Below are positions 7,264 to 16,500 of a stretch of 64,000 bases of DNA, in pieces; position 1 is the first letter of the stretch, and every line of letters starts with the position of its first letter. Source of the DNA: Domibacillus indicus (GTDB lineage Bacteria > Bacillota > Bacilli > Bacillales > Domibacillaceae). The notes under the pieces are model-generated. The model was not told the origin of the DNA, searched no databases, and worked only from the letters and a program-made list of their open reading frames with translations. The stretch spans positions 186,001 to 250,000 of the forward strand of contig NZ_JAMBOO010000004.1 of assembly GCF_023715895.1 (NCBI RefSeq). The letters are read 5' to 3'. The position numbers and the translations under genes were made by a program.

Positions 7264-8727
7264 ATGGATATCCAATTACTTATTCCAATTGGCATATACA
7301 TGGTGGGGATGCTGTTGATCGGCTACGCAGCGTACAAACGAACATCGAATTTATCAGATTACATGCTTGGGGGCCGCTCGGTTGGACCGGCTGTTACAGC
7401 TCTTAGTGCAGGCGCTTCTGACATGAGCGGATGGCTGTTAATGGGGCTTCCCGGGGCAATGTATGTACAGGGGCTGAGTGCTTCCTGGATTGCGATCGGT
7501 TTGACGATCGGCGCTTTTTTAAACTGGCTGTATGTCGCACCTCGTTTACGTGTGTACACGGAGCTTGCGAACAATTCAATGACCATTCCATCTTTTTTGG
7601 AAAACAGATTTGGGGACCGCTCTAATTTGCTCCGGCTGACATCCGGACTTGTCATTATCGTCTTCTTTACGTTTTATGTATCATCAGGCATTGTTTCTGG
7701 CGGCGTGCTGTTTGAAACCTCGTTTGGGGTCGATTACAAAGTCGGTTTATGGATTATTGCCGGTGTTGTCGTCGCATACACATTATTTGGTGGGTTTTTA
7801 GCCGTCAGCTGGACGGACTTTGTTCAAGGACTTATTATGGTAAGCGCTCTCATTTTAGTGCCGATCGTAACCATTATGAAAATTGGCGGCATCGGCCCGG
7901 TTTTTACAGAAATGAATGCGATGAACCCAGATCTGTTTAATATTTTTACCGGGACAAGCGTTCTTGGCATCATTTCATTAATGGCATGGGGACTCGGCTA
8001 TTTCGGGCAGCCCCATATTATTGTCCGCTTTATGGCCATCACCTCTGTGAAAGAAATTAAAAAAGCACGCAATATCGGCATGAGCTGGATGATTTTCTCG
8101 GTCGGCGGCGCGATGCTGACGGGGTTCCTTGGTCTCGCTTATTACTCGCAGCAGCAGGGAGAGCTTGCCGATCCGGAAACCGTCTTTATTACATTGAGTG
8201 AAATTTTGTTCCATCCATTTATAAGCGGCTTTTTGCTGGCGGCATTGCTGGCGGCTGTCATGAGTACAATTTCTTCGCAGCTTCTTGTGACGTCAAGCTC
8301 ATTGACAGAAGACATTTACAAAACGTTTTTCCGCAGGTCTGCATCCGACAAAGAATTGATGCTGATCAGCCGCGGTGCTGTGTTGGCAGTTGCTGTTGTG
8401 GCTGTTGGCCTGGCACTTAATAATAACAGTACGATTCTTTCGCTTGTCGGCTATGCATGGGCAGGGTTCGGTGCTGCATTTGGTCCGGTTATTTTAATGA
8501 GTTTGTATTGGAAACGAATGAACAAATGGGGAGCACTTGCTGGTATTATCGGCGGCGCGGTAACGGTTATCGTTTGGGCAAGTATTCCGTCTTTGGCGGG
8601 ACTGCTGTATGAAATAATCCCAGGCTTCTTTGTCAGCACCGTCGCTGTCTGGGCAGTCAGCCTGATGACACCAGCGCCAAGCGCGCATTTAACCCGCTCA
8701 TATGAAAAATACGAGGAAACGGCATAA
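7264..8727 (+). CDS. putP: Sodium/proline symporter
   Basis: A 487-residue SSS-family transporter with about 13 membrane helices, importing proline with Na+. The N-terminal SDYMLGGRSVGPAVTALSAGASDMSGWLLMG region (positions ~36-66) is the PutP hallmark and holds Na+/proline-contact residues. Its length matches the 470-490 norm. GGGGGAGAAGGAGAA precedes the ATG. It follows the two catabolic genes and is separated from the GDH gene by 17 bp, so import and breakdown are encoded together. Confidence 0.95.
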   Translation: MDIQLLIPIGIYMVGMLLIGYAAYKRTSNLSDYMLGGRSVGPAVTALSAGASDMSGWLLMGLPGAMYVQGLSASWIAIGLTIGAFLNWLYVAPRLRVYTELANNSMTIPSFLENRFGDRSNLLRLTSGLVIIVFFTFYVSSGIVSGGVLFETSFGVDYKVGLWIIAGVVVAYTLFGGFLAVSWTDFVQGLIMVSALILVPIVTIMKIGGIGPVFTEMNAMNPDLFNIFTGTSVLGIISLMAWGLGYFGQPHIIVRFMAITSVKEIKKARNIGMSWMIFSVGGAMLTGFLGLAYYSQQQGELADPETVFITLSEILFHPFISGFLLAALLAAVMSTISSQLLVTSSSLTEDIYKTFFRRSASDKELMLISRGAVLAVAVVAVGLALNNNSTILSLVGYAWAGFGAAFGPVILMSLYWKRMNKWGALAGIIGGAVTVIVWASIPSLAGLLYEIIPGFFVSTVAVWAVSLMTPAPSAHLTRSYEKYEETA

Positions 8728-8744
8728 AAGAAAGGATGAATCCA

Positions 8745-10004
8745 ATGATCGCGGCAGCAAAAACAGAGCAGCTTAATGTACTTGAACGTACACAACTTGT
8801 GATGGAGCAGGCACTGAGTAAAATGTCCTACGGAAAAGACGTCTACGAATTGTTAAAAGAACCGCAGCGCTTACTGACGGTCCGAATTCCGGTTCGAATG
8901 GATGACGGTACTACGACTGTTTTCACCGGCTGGCGCGCCCAGCACAATGATGCGGTTGGCCCAACAAAAGGCGGCATTCGTTTTCATCCGGACGTAACCG
9001 TAGAAGAAGTGAAGGCGTTGTCGATCTGGATGAGTATGAAATGCGGCTTGGCCAACCTGCCGTATGGAGGTGGTAAAGGCGGCATTCAATGTGATCCGCG
9101 GGCTATGTCGATGGGTGAACTCGAACGCCTCAGCCGGGGGTATGTCCGGGCGATCAGCCAAATTGTCGGACCGACAAAGGATATTCCGGCACCGGATGTA
9201 TATACCAATGCACAAATCATGGCCTGGATGATGGATGAATACAGCCACATTCGCGAATTTGATTCACCAGGGTTTATTACCGGTAAACCGCTTGTACTCG
9301 GCGGTTCACTTGGACGGGATTCCTCAACGGCTAAAGGTGTGACCATCGTCATGAAAGAAGCTGCTCGTCTCGCTGGTTTTTCTGTGCAGGGAGCACGGGT
9401 GATCATTCAAGGCTTCGGAAATGCGGGCAGTTATCTGGCCCAGTTTCTTTATAAAGAAGGCGCGATTATCGTCGGTGTATCTGATGCATACGGTGCTCTT
9501 TATGACCCTGATGGACTCGATATTCCGTATTTGCTTGACCGCCGCGACTCATTCGGAACGGTTTCAAATTTAGTAGAAAACTGCATTACAAATGAAGAGA
9601 TGCTGCAAAAACCATGTGATATTCTTGTGCCGGCAGCCATTTCGAATCAGCTGACAGCAGCCAATGCGCCTCACATTCAAGCAAAAGTGGTAGTGGAAGC
9701 GGCCAATGGTCCGACGACGCTGGAAGGAACGAAAATCCTCACCGAACGAGGTATCCTTCTTGTGCCGGATGTACTGGCAAGCGCCGGCGGCGTGATTGTC
9801 TCTTATTTTGAATGGGTGCAGAACAATCAAGGCTACTACTGGACAGAACAGGAAGTAGATGAAAAGCTTGAAGCGATCTTAACAGCTGCTTTTACAAATG
9901 TGTATAACACAGCCCAGCAGCACGAAACAGATATGCGCCTTGCCGCTTACATGGCGGGGCTGAAGAAAATGGTTGAAGCTTGCACGTACCGTGGATGGGT
10001 TTAA
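8745..10004 (+). CDS. rocG: NAD-specific glutamate dehydrogenase (RocG/GudB type)
   Basis: A 419-residue enzyme deaminating glutamate to 2-oxoglutarate and ammonia. The glutamate-binding segment KCGLANLPYGGGKGG, the catalytic region GPTKDIPAPDVYTN and the Rossmann motif GFGNAGS are all present, and the sequence ends in RGWV like the Bacillus enzymes. I place the start at ATG 8745, eight bases after AAAGGA; the ATG at 8736 abuts that site and cannot use it. As fourth gene of the proline cluster it completes proline to 2-oxoglutarate. In B. subtilis rocG is a separate sigma-L unit, so this linkage is unusual. Confidence 0.93.
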   Translation: MIAAAKTEQLNVLERTQLVMEQALSKMSYGKDVYELLKEPQRLLTVRIPVRMDDGTTTVFTGWRAQHNDAVGPTKGGIRFHPDVTVEEVKALSIWMSMKCGLANLPYGGGKGGIQCDPRAMSMGELERLSRGYVRAISQIVGPTKDIPAPDVYTNAQIMAWMMDEYSHIREFDSPGFITGKPLVLGGSLGRDSSTAKGVTIVMKEAARLAGFSVQGARVIIQGFGNAGSYLAQFLYKEGAIIVGVSDAYGALYDPDGLDIPYLLDRRDSFGTVSNLVENCITNEEMLQKPCDILVPAAISNQLTAANAPHIQAKVVVEAANGPTTLEGTKILTERGILLVPDVLASAGGVIVSYFEWVQNNQGYYWTEQEVDEKLEAILTAAFTNVYNTAQQHETDMRLAAYMAGLKKMVEACTYRGWV

Positions 10005-10005
10005 T

Positions 10006-10036
10006 AAAGGAGCGCCCTTTGGGTGCTCCTTTTTTC
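10006..10036 (+). terminator. Terminator of the proline-utilisation operon
   Basis: AAAGGAGC-GCCC and GGGT-GCTCCTTT form a hairpin with a TTT loop, followed by a T-run, directly after the glutamate dehydrogenase stop codon. Confidence 0.8.
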
Positions 10037-10077
10037 TACTGAAAAAGATAGATAAAGGAGAAAGGAAGGGATACGGG

Positions 10078-10929
10078 GTGTCTTTTAAAATAGGCTTTCG
10101 CACAGTGAAAACAGCTGTGGCTGTGTCAGCAGCGATTGCCGCCGCAGGGTTTCTTCAGCTTGAGTTTTATGTATCGTCCGCAATCATTACAATCTTATGT
10201 GTACAGCATTCACGTCAGAAGTCGCTTCAAAGCGCCCGTGACCGCTTTTTTGCCTGCATGCTGTCGATCCCGTTTTCGTTTGTTTTTTTCGAAGGATTTG
10301 GCTACCATCCGCCTGTGATCGGCGCCCTGCTGCTGGTTTTTATTCCATTGACGGTTATGCTGAAAATCAATGAAGGCATTGTGACGAGTACGGTCATTCT
10401 CCTGCATATTTACGCATTTGGCCATATGACAGCAGCGGTTGTGTTAAATGAAATCGGCCTCGTGGTGATTGGTATTAGCGCGGCGCTGCTGGTGAATTTG
10501 TATATGCCGGGGCTTGAACGCCAGCTCGCCCTTCAAAAAGAAACAATTGAAGCACGCTTTAAACATCTGCTCATTGACGTTGTTCTGTCACTGCGGGACG
10601 GAAATCCTTGCTGGAAAGAGGCGGATCTTTTCCATACGGCCCATTTAATCAAAGAAGCGCAGAAATTGGCAGCACGGGAGCAGGAAAACCATTTTGGCCG
10701 TTCAGATGACAGCTTCTGTGCTTATTTTGATCAGGCTGAGCAGAAGCTGGCTGCGCTGCGCCGCTTTCTGGACGTCGTTCCGCTTCATGAATCGAACGAA
10801 GAACTGGCAGATTGGATCGAATCATTCAGCTATGGCAGCGAAATAAAAGACGGGAAACCCCCTCAGCCTGCCCGCCTTCTTCTTGCTATTTGGGAGATGA
10901 ATCAGTTTATGGGCCAGCACCCCCGGTAG
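10078..10929 (+). CDS. Aromatic acid exporter family protein (FUSC/ArAE_1, YqjA-like)
   Basis: A 283-residue protein. The first ~140 residues form about five membrane helices beginning MSFKIGFRTVKTAVAVSAAI, the typical start of the ArAE_1 family; the last ~130 residues are soluble and helical. The family is related to p-hydroxybenzoate efflux proteins, but Bacillus members have no proven substrate. The GTG at 10078 follows AAGGAAGGG by seven bases. Upstream in-frame codons run back through the preceding terminator and are not credible. It lies between the GDH gene and a regulator, each separated by a terminator-like hairpin. Confidence 0.75.
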   Translation: MSFKIGFRTVKTAVAVSAAIAAAGFLQLEFYVSSAIITILCVQHSRQKSLQSARDRFFACMLSIPFSFVFFEGFGYHPPVIGALLLVFIPLTVMLKINEGIVTSTVILLHIYAFGHMTAAVVLNEIGLVVIGISAALLVNLYMPGLERQLALQKETIEARFKHLLIDVVLSLRDGNPCWKEADLFHTAHLIKEAQKLAAREQENHFGRSDDSFCAYFDQAEQKLAALRRFLDVVPLHESNEELADWIESFSYGSEIKDGKPPQPARLLLAIWEMNQFMGQHPR

Positions 10930-10934
10930 AAAGG

Positions 10935-10983
10935 ACCCTTCCTTTTATGGTAAGTTAAATAAAAAGGAAGAAAGGGTTTTTTT
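10935..10983 (+). terminator. Terminator whose 3' arm carries the next gene's ribosome binding site
   Basis: CTTCCTTTT (10938-10946) pairs with AAAAGGAAG (10962-10970), with ACC/GGT extending the stem past an AAA bulge, and seven T follow up to the ATG at 10984. AAAGGG (10971-10976) is the ribosome binding site of that gene, so the hairpin could both end the upstream transcript and restrict translation from read-through RNA. Confidence 0.6.
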
Positions 10984-12459
10984 ATGGAACGCATCACCTT
11001 TCAGACGGTTCATCCGGACACAGCAGCGGCCGATGCAGGGCAGCAGCTGTCAAACTGCCATTGTATCGTCATTCAAAAAGGCGAGAATTATTATACAATC
11101 GAACAGCACGAAGCGGGCCTGCTTTCAGGAGAGGGCACCATTGGTGAATGGCTGGAGAAAAGCGGCTGGCTTCCATCATCAGCGGTTCAGGCCGAAGGAG
11201 AAGGCGATTGGGATTGGCGCCGGCCTGTTCTTTACGTACGGGACAACGGCATTGACCAGATCGTCACCCCGGCTATGCGGATCCGCCTTTTAACCGGGTA
11301 TTTTCATACACTGGCCGAAACGATTAATGATTCCGTGACGGCAGTTGACAGAGAAGGAACCGTTCTTTTCTGGAATACAACGGCTGAAGAAACGTACGGC
11401 ATTTCCCGGGAAAAAATTATCGGGCAAAAAATCGGTGACCATTTCCAGGCCGAGTCGGTTGTACTTAACAGTGTTCTTCAGCATGGCCAGATCGTCCGGG
11501 GGGAATATCACCGTCCGAATGAGACCAACCACGTGCTCATTAACGCTTCTCCGGTTGTGGTAGATGGGAATATAGCTGGCGGCATTGCGACCGAGCACGA
11601 TATTACCAATATGATGAAGCTGAATGACGAGCTCGATTCAGCGCTGCCCATGCATATACAGGCGAAAGATCCTTTTTCCTCTATTACGGGCAGTGATCCG
11701 AAGCTTGCGGCTTCTCTGGAAGCTGCGCGAAAAGCAGCGCACGCCAACATGCCGGTTCACTTAACGGGCGAACCGGGCTCCGGGAAAGAAATGATGGCCC
11801 AGGCGATTCATTTCAGCGGCTCCAAAGCAGCCGAGCCGTTTGTTGCGATGAACTGCAGCGTGGTACCGGAATCATTGCTTGAAATGGAGCTGTTCGGCTA
11901 CGGAAACGACAGCCAGACGGGCAAGCTGAATCAAGCGTGGGGCGGCACACTGTTTATTGGAGATATCGACAAGCTGCCAGCACCGCTTCGGGACCGGCTG
12001 TTTGCTTCAACAGAGCACGTCCGGCTTATTACCGCCTCCAGCAGCCCGATCGTACTCGATCAAACAATGGCGATCACCATTGACATTCCGCCGCTTCGAA
12101 ACCGGAAAGAAGATATTTTACCGCTCGTAGAAACCTTCTTAAAAGAATTCAGCGCCAAATACAACAAACCAATGGATACGATCAGTCCGGATGCGGCGCT
12201 TATGCTCACTGAGCATGAATGGCCTGGCAACGTACGCGAGCTCCGCAATGTCATCGAACGCTGCGTCCTGCTTGGCGACGGGCCGGTACTCACCAAAAAG
12301 CACCTGCCGGAGGATATGGCCCGCCCCGCTAAAACAGATGAGGCGGCCGCCATTGAGCAGGCACTGCAAAAAACATACGGCAACAAATCCGCAGCCGCCA
12401 CCCTGCTCGGCATTTCCAGAGGCACGCTTTACAATAAAATGAAAGAATATGGACTTTAA
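10984..12459 (+). CDS. PAS/AAA/Fis-type regulator related to sigma-54 activators, ATPase motifs degenerate
   Basis: A 491-residue regulator. Residues ~105-215 form a PAS domain, ~230-440 an AAA+ domain with Walker A GEPGSGKE (262-269), and 457-491 a Fis-type helix-turn-helix (NKSAAATLLGISRGTLYNKM). It resembles RocR-type activators. However, the stretch after ELFGY lacks the GAFTGA motif that touches sigma-54, Walker B reads GGTLFIGDID instead of the usual LDEI, and the FREDLYYRL arginine-finger region is deleted. It therefore probably acts without sigma-54, like TyrR. Position next to the proline cluster suggests it controls that cluster or the exporter-like gene; this is inference. Confidence 0.8.
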   Translation: MERITFQTVHPDTAAADAGQQLSNCHCIVIQKGENYYTIEQHEAGLLSGEGTIGEWLEKSGWLPSSAVQAEGEGDWDWRRPVLYVRDNGIDQIVTPAMRIRLLTGYFHTLAETINDSVTAVDREGTVLFWNTTAEETYGISREKIIGQKIGDHFQAESVVLNSVLQHGQIVRGEYHRPNETNHVLINASPVVVDGNIAGGIATEHDITNMMKLNDELDSALPMHIQAKDPFSSITGSDPKLAASLEAARKAAHANMPVHLTGEPGSGKEMMAQAIHFSGSKAAEPFVAMNCSVVPESLLEMELFGYGNDSQTGKLNQAWGGTLFIGDIDKLPAPLRDRLFASTEHVRLITASSSPIVLDQTMAITIDIPPLRNRKEDILPLVETFLKEFSAKYNKPMDTISPDAALMLTEHEWPGNVRELRNVIERCVLLGDGPVLTKKHLPEDMARPAKTDEAAAIEQALQKTYGNKSAAATLLGISRGTLYNKMKEYGL

Positions 12460-12468
12460 CAAAAGAGC

Positions 12469-12501
12469 CAGTTTCCTGCTGAGGCGGGGAGCTGTTTTTT
12501 T
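12469..12501 (+). terminator. Rho-independent terminator
   Basis: An eight-pair stem, CAGTTTCC with GGGAGCTG including G-U pairs, and a ten-base loop are followed by seven T, ten bases after the regulator's stop codon. Confidence 0.6.
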
Positions 12502-12508
12502 ATTTTTC

Positions 12509-12636
12509 GACCGGAAAATGGCTCTCCTGAGCCGGAAAAATAACTTTTGGGCCGGAAAATATCTGTTCAAGGCCGGATTATAATTTTTCCGGCTTAAACA
12601 AACGCCATTCTGGACCAGAATAAAAAAATCCGGCCT
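12509..12636. repeat. Phased CCGGA repeat array, copy 1
   Basis: CCGGA occurs at 12511, 12532, 12552 and 12573 (steps 21, 20, 21), each with an A/T-rich run after it. Inverted units follow at 12588 (TCCGG), 12609 (degenerate TCTGG) and 12629 (TCCGG), steps 21 and 20. The direct half and inverted half could pair into one long imperfect hairpin. It fills the gap between the regulator and the Nudix gene. A second array of the same design is at 21661-21761, including the shared stretches TTTCCGGCTTAAAC and AAATCCGGCCTA. Confidence 0.7.
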
Positions 12637-12717
12637 AACAGTACTTAGGTGTATTCTTATTGAAAGGTAATATTTCCTTGTAAACCGAAAACGTTAATAG
12701 TAAGGGAGCCAATTAAA

Positions 12718-13113
12718 ATGAAAAAAACAGTCCGTGTAGTAGGAGCGGTCATTGAAAATGAAAAAAACGAAATTTTATGTGCATTACGTTCTCCAGAAAT
12801 GACGCTACCGAACTTATGGGAGTTTCCAGGAGGGAAAATTGAAGCAGGTGAAACACCTGAAGAAAGCTTAAAGCGTGAAATTCAAGAAGAGTTAGCTTGC
12901 GAGATTGAAGTAGGAGAGAAAATTGAAGAAGTCATGCATGAATATGAGGCAGTGATCGTGAATTTATTAACCTATCGCTCTTGTATTTTAAGCGGAATTC
13001 CTAAAGCCGAAGAACATGCAGAATTGCGGTGGGTCTCACGTGATCGATTGAATGAATTAGAATGGGCACCTGCTGACATTCCTACGATTACTCAACTTAT
13101 GAACGGATATTAA
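12718..13113 (+). CDS. MutT-like Nudix (deoxy)nucleoside triphosphate pyrophosphohydrolase
   Basis: A 131-residue protein with a complete Nudix box (GGKIEAGETPEESLKREIQEEL, seen from about residue 37; GX5EX7REUXEE pattern). Preceding residues LPNLWEFPGG match MutT/CtfA-type sanitising enzymes that hydrolyse 8-oxo-dGTP or other damaged nucleotides. The closing segment ELRWVSRDRLNELEWAPADIP is also typical. The start has AAGGGAGCC upstream. The gene is visibly more A/T-rich (AAA, GAA, TTA codons) than its neighbours and is flanked by a repeat array and a non-coding gap, which could mean separate acquisition. Confidence 0.85.
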   Translation: MKKTVRVVGAVIENEKNEILCALRSPEMTLPNLWEFPGGKIEAGETPEESLKREIQEELACEIEVGEKIEEVMHEYEAVIVNLLTYRSCILSGIPKAEEHAELRWVSRDRLNELEWAPADIPTITQLMNGY

Positions 13114-13522
13114 TTCTGCTAAAGCGAGAGATCGCTATGCTGAGTAAAGTAAAGGAACTCTACGACGAAGAAAGCACAGACCATGCTACATTTGTGGCAA
13201 GGTCTGTGTAGTCTTTATTAAAGAGAGAAAAAAGTAGTTTAATAGAAAAGTTGCCGAATTGGTTTAACTATACAGCTTTCCCCGTTTTTCTTCCATTTCC
13301 ACCTCCTATAGAACCCCTCCAGCTAAGTTTCTCTCATAATTGTATATGTAAATTTATTACATTTAATAACTATCTGAATAGTCATATTTCCAACCTTAGA
13401 TCATGTTATAATCATCCTAATATGGAACATAAAAAGAGGTTTGTAAGCGCTACCTTTTTTTGAAAAAGAACATAAGAGATTTATTTCTTTAAAAGACCAT
13501 TATGTTAACCAGGAGGGACATC
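13114..13522 (+). promoter_or_regulatory. Non-coding gap with hairpin, extended -10 promoter and weak cre-like site
   Basis: This gap has no convincing gene. At 13175-13208 CACAGACC/GGTCTGTG flanks TGCTACA/TGTGGCA, giving a nearly perfect 15-pair hairpin before TAGTCTTTATT, a probable terminator for the Nudix gene. TGTTATAAT (13404-13412) is an extended -10 promoter for the kinase gene, with a poor -35. TGTAAGCGCTACCT (13442-13455) matches the cre consensus with two mismatches and lies downstream of the likely start site, so CcpA repression is possible. Confidence 0.45.
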
Positions 13523-16500
13523 ATGGAGATATTCAAAGGGAAGCCGGTTAATCAAAGCTGTTGTTCAAACGACGTCTCGACAGATGAAATGGCGTCTATT
13601 ATAGATTTACATACATGGATGATTAAAACGCTCGCCAGCGGCGATTCACTGCAGACAACGATACAAGCACTGACATTAAAGCTTGAGGAGCATTTTCAAC
13701 GGAAAACACACTGTTCTCTTTTAATGGTGAATGAAGAAAACAGGCTCACTGTAGAATATGCACCAACTCTTCCCCAGGCGTATCAGCAGGCGATTCATCT
13801 TATTGAAGCAGGACCGAAAATAGGCTCTTGTGGAACAGCTGCCTTCCGAAAAGAAACGGTTATTTCATCTGATATTGGGAATGATCCGCTTTGGGAGGAT
13901 TATCGCGAGGATGCGCTCCATTTCGGGCTCAAAGCCTGCTGGTCCAGCCCGATTTTGGTAGAGAACCAGGTGGTTGGCACATTTGCGGTTTACCATTCAG
14001 ACATTTGTACACCAGCTGCCCATGAAATCGAAATGCTCGAAACCTGCGCCAGTCTGGCAGGGCTTGCGATTGAGCGGGACCGGCGGATCAAGCTGGAACG
14101 GCAGCTGCAGGAAAGCGAGCAGCGGTTTAAATCGTTGTTTGATTACTATCCTGACTCTGCTTATATTTTTTCACTAGAAGGTCATTTCCTAGATTTTAAT
14201 CAAGAATCAGAGCCGCTATCCGGCTATAGAAAAGAGGAGCTGCTCGGGAAAAGCTTTCTTCCGTTCATTGCCTCTCAAGATAGAGAAAGAGTATGGGGTC
14301 ATTTTAATGAGGCAAAGAAAGGCAGCGTTCAGCATTATGAATGTAGGGTTGAACATAGAAAAGGAAATCAGTTAATTGTAAGCTTGACCAATGTTCCAAT
14401 TATGGTGAATGGCGAGGTTGTAGGCGTATACGGGATCGGCCGAGATGTTACCCGAGAGAGAGAACTGGAAGATGAACTGATTACGACTCATCAAGAAATG
14501 GAACACCTGTTTAAAAACCACTCAGGACTTATTTTTAAATATAAAAAAGAAAATGGGCAGTTTATCCATACATTTGGAGAAGGACAGCTGCTCAAGCGAA
14601 TGGGTTTAAAGATCGAAGAAGCGATTGGAAAAACGCTGTATGACTTTTTCCCGGCGGAGCTTGCCGCAAAAAAAGAGAAAATATATCAAATAGGCTGGGA
14701 AGGGAAAGAAGCAGCCTATGAAGTGGGGATACACGACATTCACTATAGAGCGATGCTGAATCCAGTTTTTAAAGATGGACAAGTCGTTGAAGTCATTGTC
14801 ACATGCAATGATATTACAGAGCTGAAAAAAGCCCATGAAGAGCTGCGTGAAACGAAGGAGCTGCTGGAATCTTTCATAAATAATACAGCGGATGCGATCG
14901 TAACGGTGAACGATCACGGCCAGATCACCTATGTGAACGAGGCGTATGTGGATTTATTCGGCTGGTGGGAAGACGAGCTGCTAGGCAAAGAGATTTTGAA
15001 TGTGCCGAACCACTGTAAAGAAACATTCGCTCGTCTTACCGAGCTTACCTTTTCAGAAAAAAAGGTAAACCAGTTTGAGACGGAGCGGCTAAGTAAAGAC
15101 GGAAGAATTATTCCGGTCAGTGTGACACAATCTCCGCTTAAAGATAAAAGTGGAACGGTAACCGGAGCATCTGCCATCATCCGGGATATTAGCGAGCAGA
15201 AGAGGACAGAACGAGAGCTGGAGGAAAACAAGCAGCGTTACCAGTCCCTTTTCTACTGCAATCCAGATCTTGTCTACAGTATGGATGTGAATGGAGCACT
15301 GCTGAATACGAACCTTTCATTTCATAGAGTATTAGGCTACACGCCTGAGCAGGTGAAAGGGATGAGCTGGGAAAAATTTATAAAAGAGCGATCTTTTAAT
15401 GAAACGGAAAAATATTTTGAGAGAGCTTTACAGGGAACGCCGCAATCTTATGAAACAGTCGGTATCCATCAAAACGGCCAGGAAGTAATGGCGCATGTAA
15501 CGAATATGCCGATTATGGTAGACGGTCAAATTGTCGGCGTTTATGGAATTGTAAAGGATATAACCGAACAGAAGAAAGCGCAGCAGGAAATTCTTTCGTT
15601 AAAACAACAAATGGAGCTGGTATTGGATTCAATAGGGGACGGCATTTACGCCATGAATGAAAACTGGGAAATCACTTTAATCAACCCGGCGGGCGCAAAA
15701 ATGCTTGGTTATGACGTGGGAGAACTTTTAGGCAAAACACCAAAAGATACATTCAAGCATCTATATGATCTTGAATGTTGTATGTCCTATCAAACACTCC
15801 TTGATGGGAAGAATCGCCATGTAACAGATGAGCTCTTTTTTAGAAAAGACGGTACCAGCTTCCCTGTCGACTATATCTGTTCCCCTATCCTGGAAAACGG
15901 AGAAATTCGGGGAGTTGTGGTTGCTTTTAGAGATATTTCAGAGAAGAAAATGGCAGAAGAATATTTGCTGAAATCAGCCAAATTAGAAATGGCCGGACAA
16001 CTGGCAGCGGGAGTGGCTCATGAAATTCGAAATCCACTCACGTGCATTCAAGGATTTATTCGATTATTGGAAGAAACGGACAAGCGTGAGCCAGAATACT
16101 TCTCGATTATAAGATCAGAATTTGAGCGGATTGAAGGCATTATTAGTGAATTCTTGGCCCTCGCTAAACCGCAGGCGCTGAACTTTCAGAAGAATGATAT
16201 CGAGCTTATCCTTATGCAAACCATCCATTTAATGAATGCCCAGGCGATTATGCATAACGTGGAGATTGTTACGGTGATAGAGGAGGGTCTTCCTTTATTT
16301 CAATCCGATAAACATCAGCTGAAGCAGGTGTTTATTAATGTGATAAAAAATGCGATTGAGGCCACTGCTTCTCAAGGAACATTGACCATTACCTGCAAAA
16401 AAACGAGGTCCCATCTCCATATAGAGTTTCAAGACCAGGGAGAAGGAATTTCACCGGAAAGAATCAAGCATCTGTTTGAACCTTTTTACTCTACTAAAGA

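Noticed and set aside
12509-12636. CRISPR array
   Set aside because: Regular spacing drew attention, but repeat units are only about 5-8 bp, steps are 20-21 bp and half the units are inverted; no cas genes exist in the window.
13251-13463. 70-residue plus-strand frame in the gap before the kinase gene
   Set aside because: No ribosome binding site, A/T-rich random composition, and it overlaps the predicted promoter and cre-like site.
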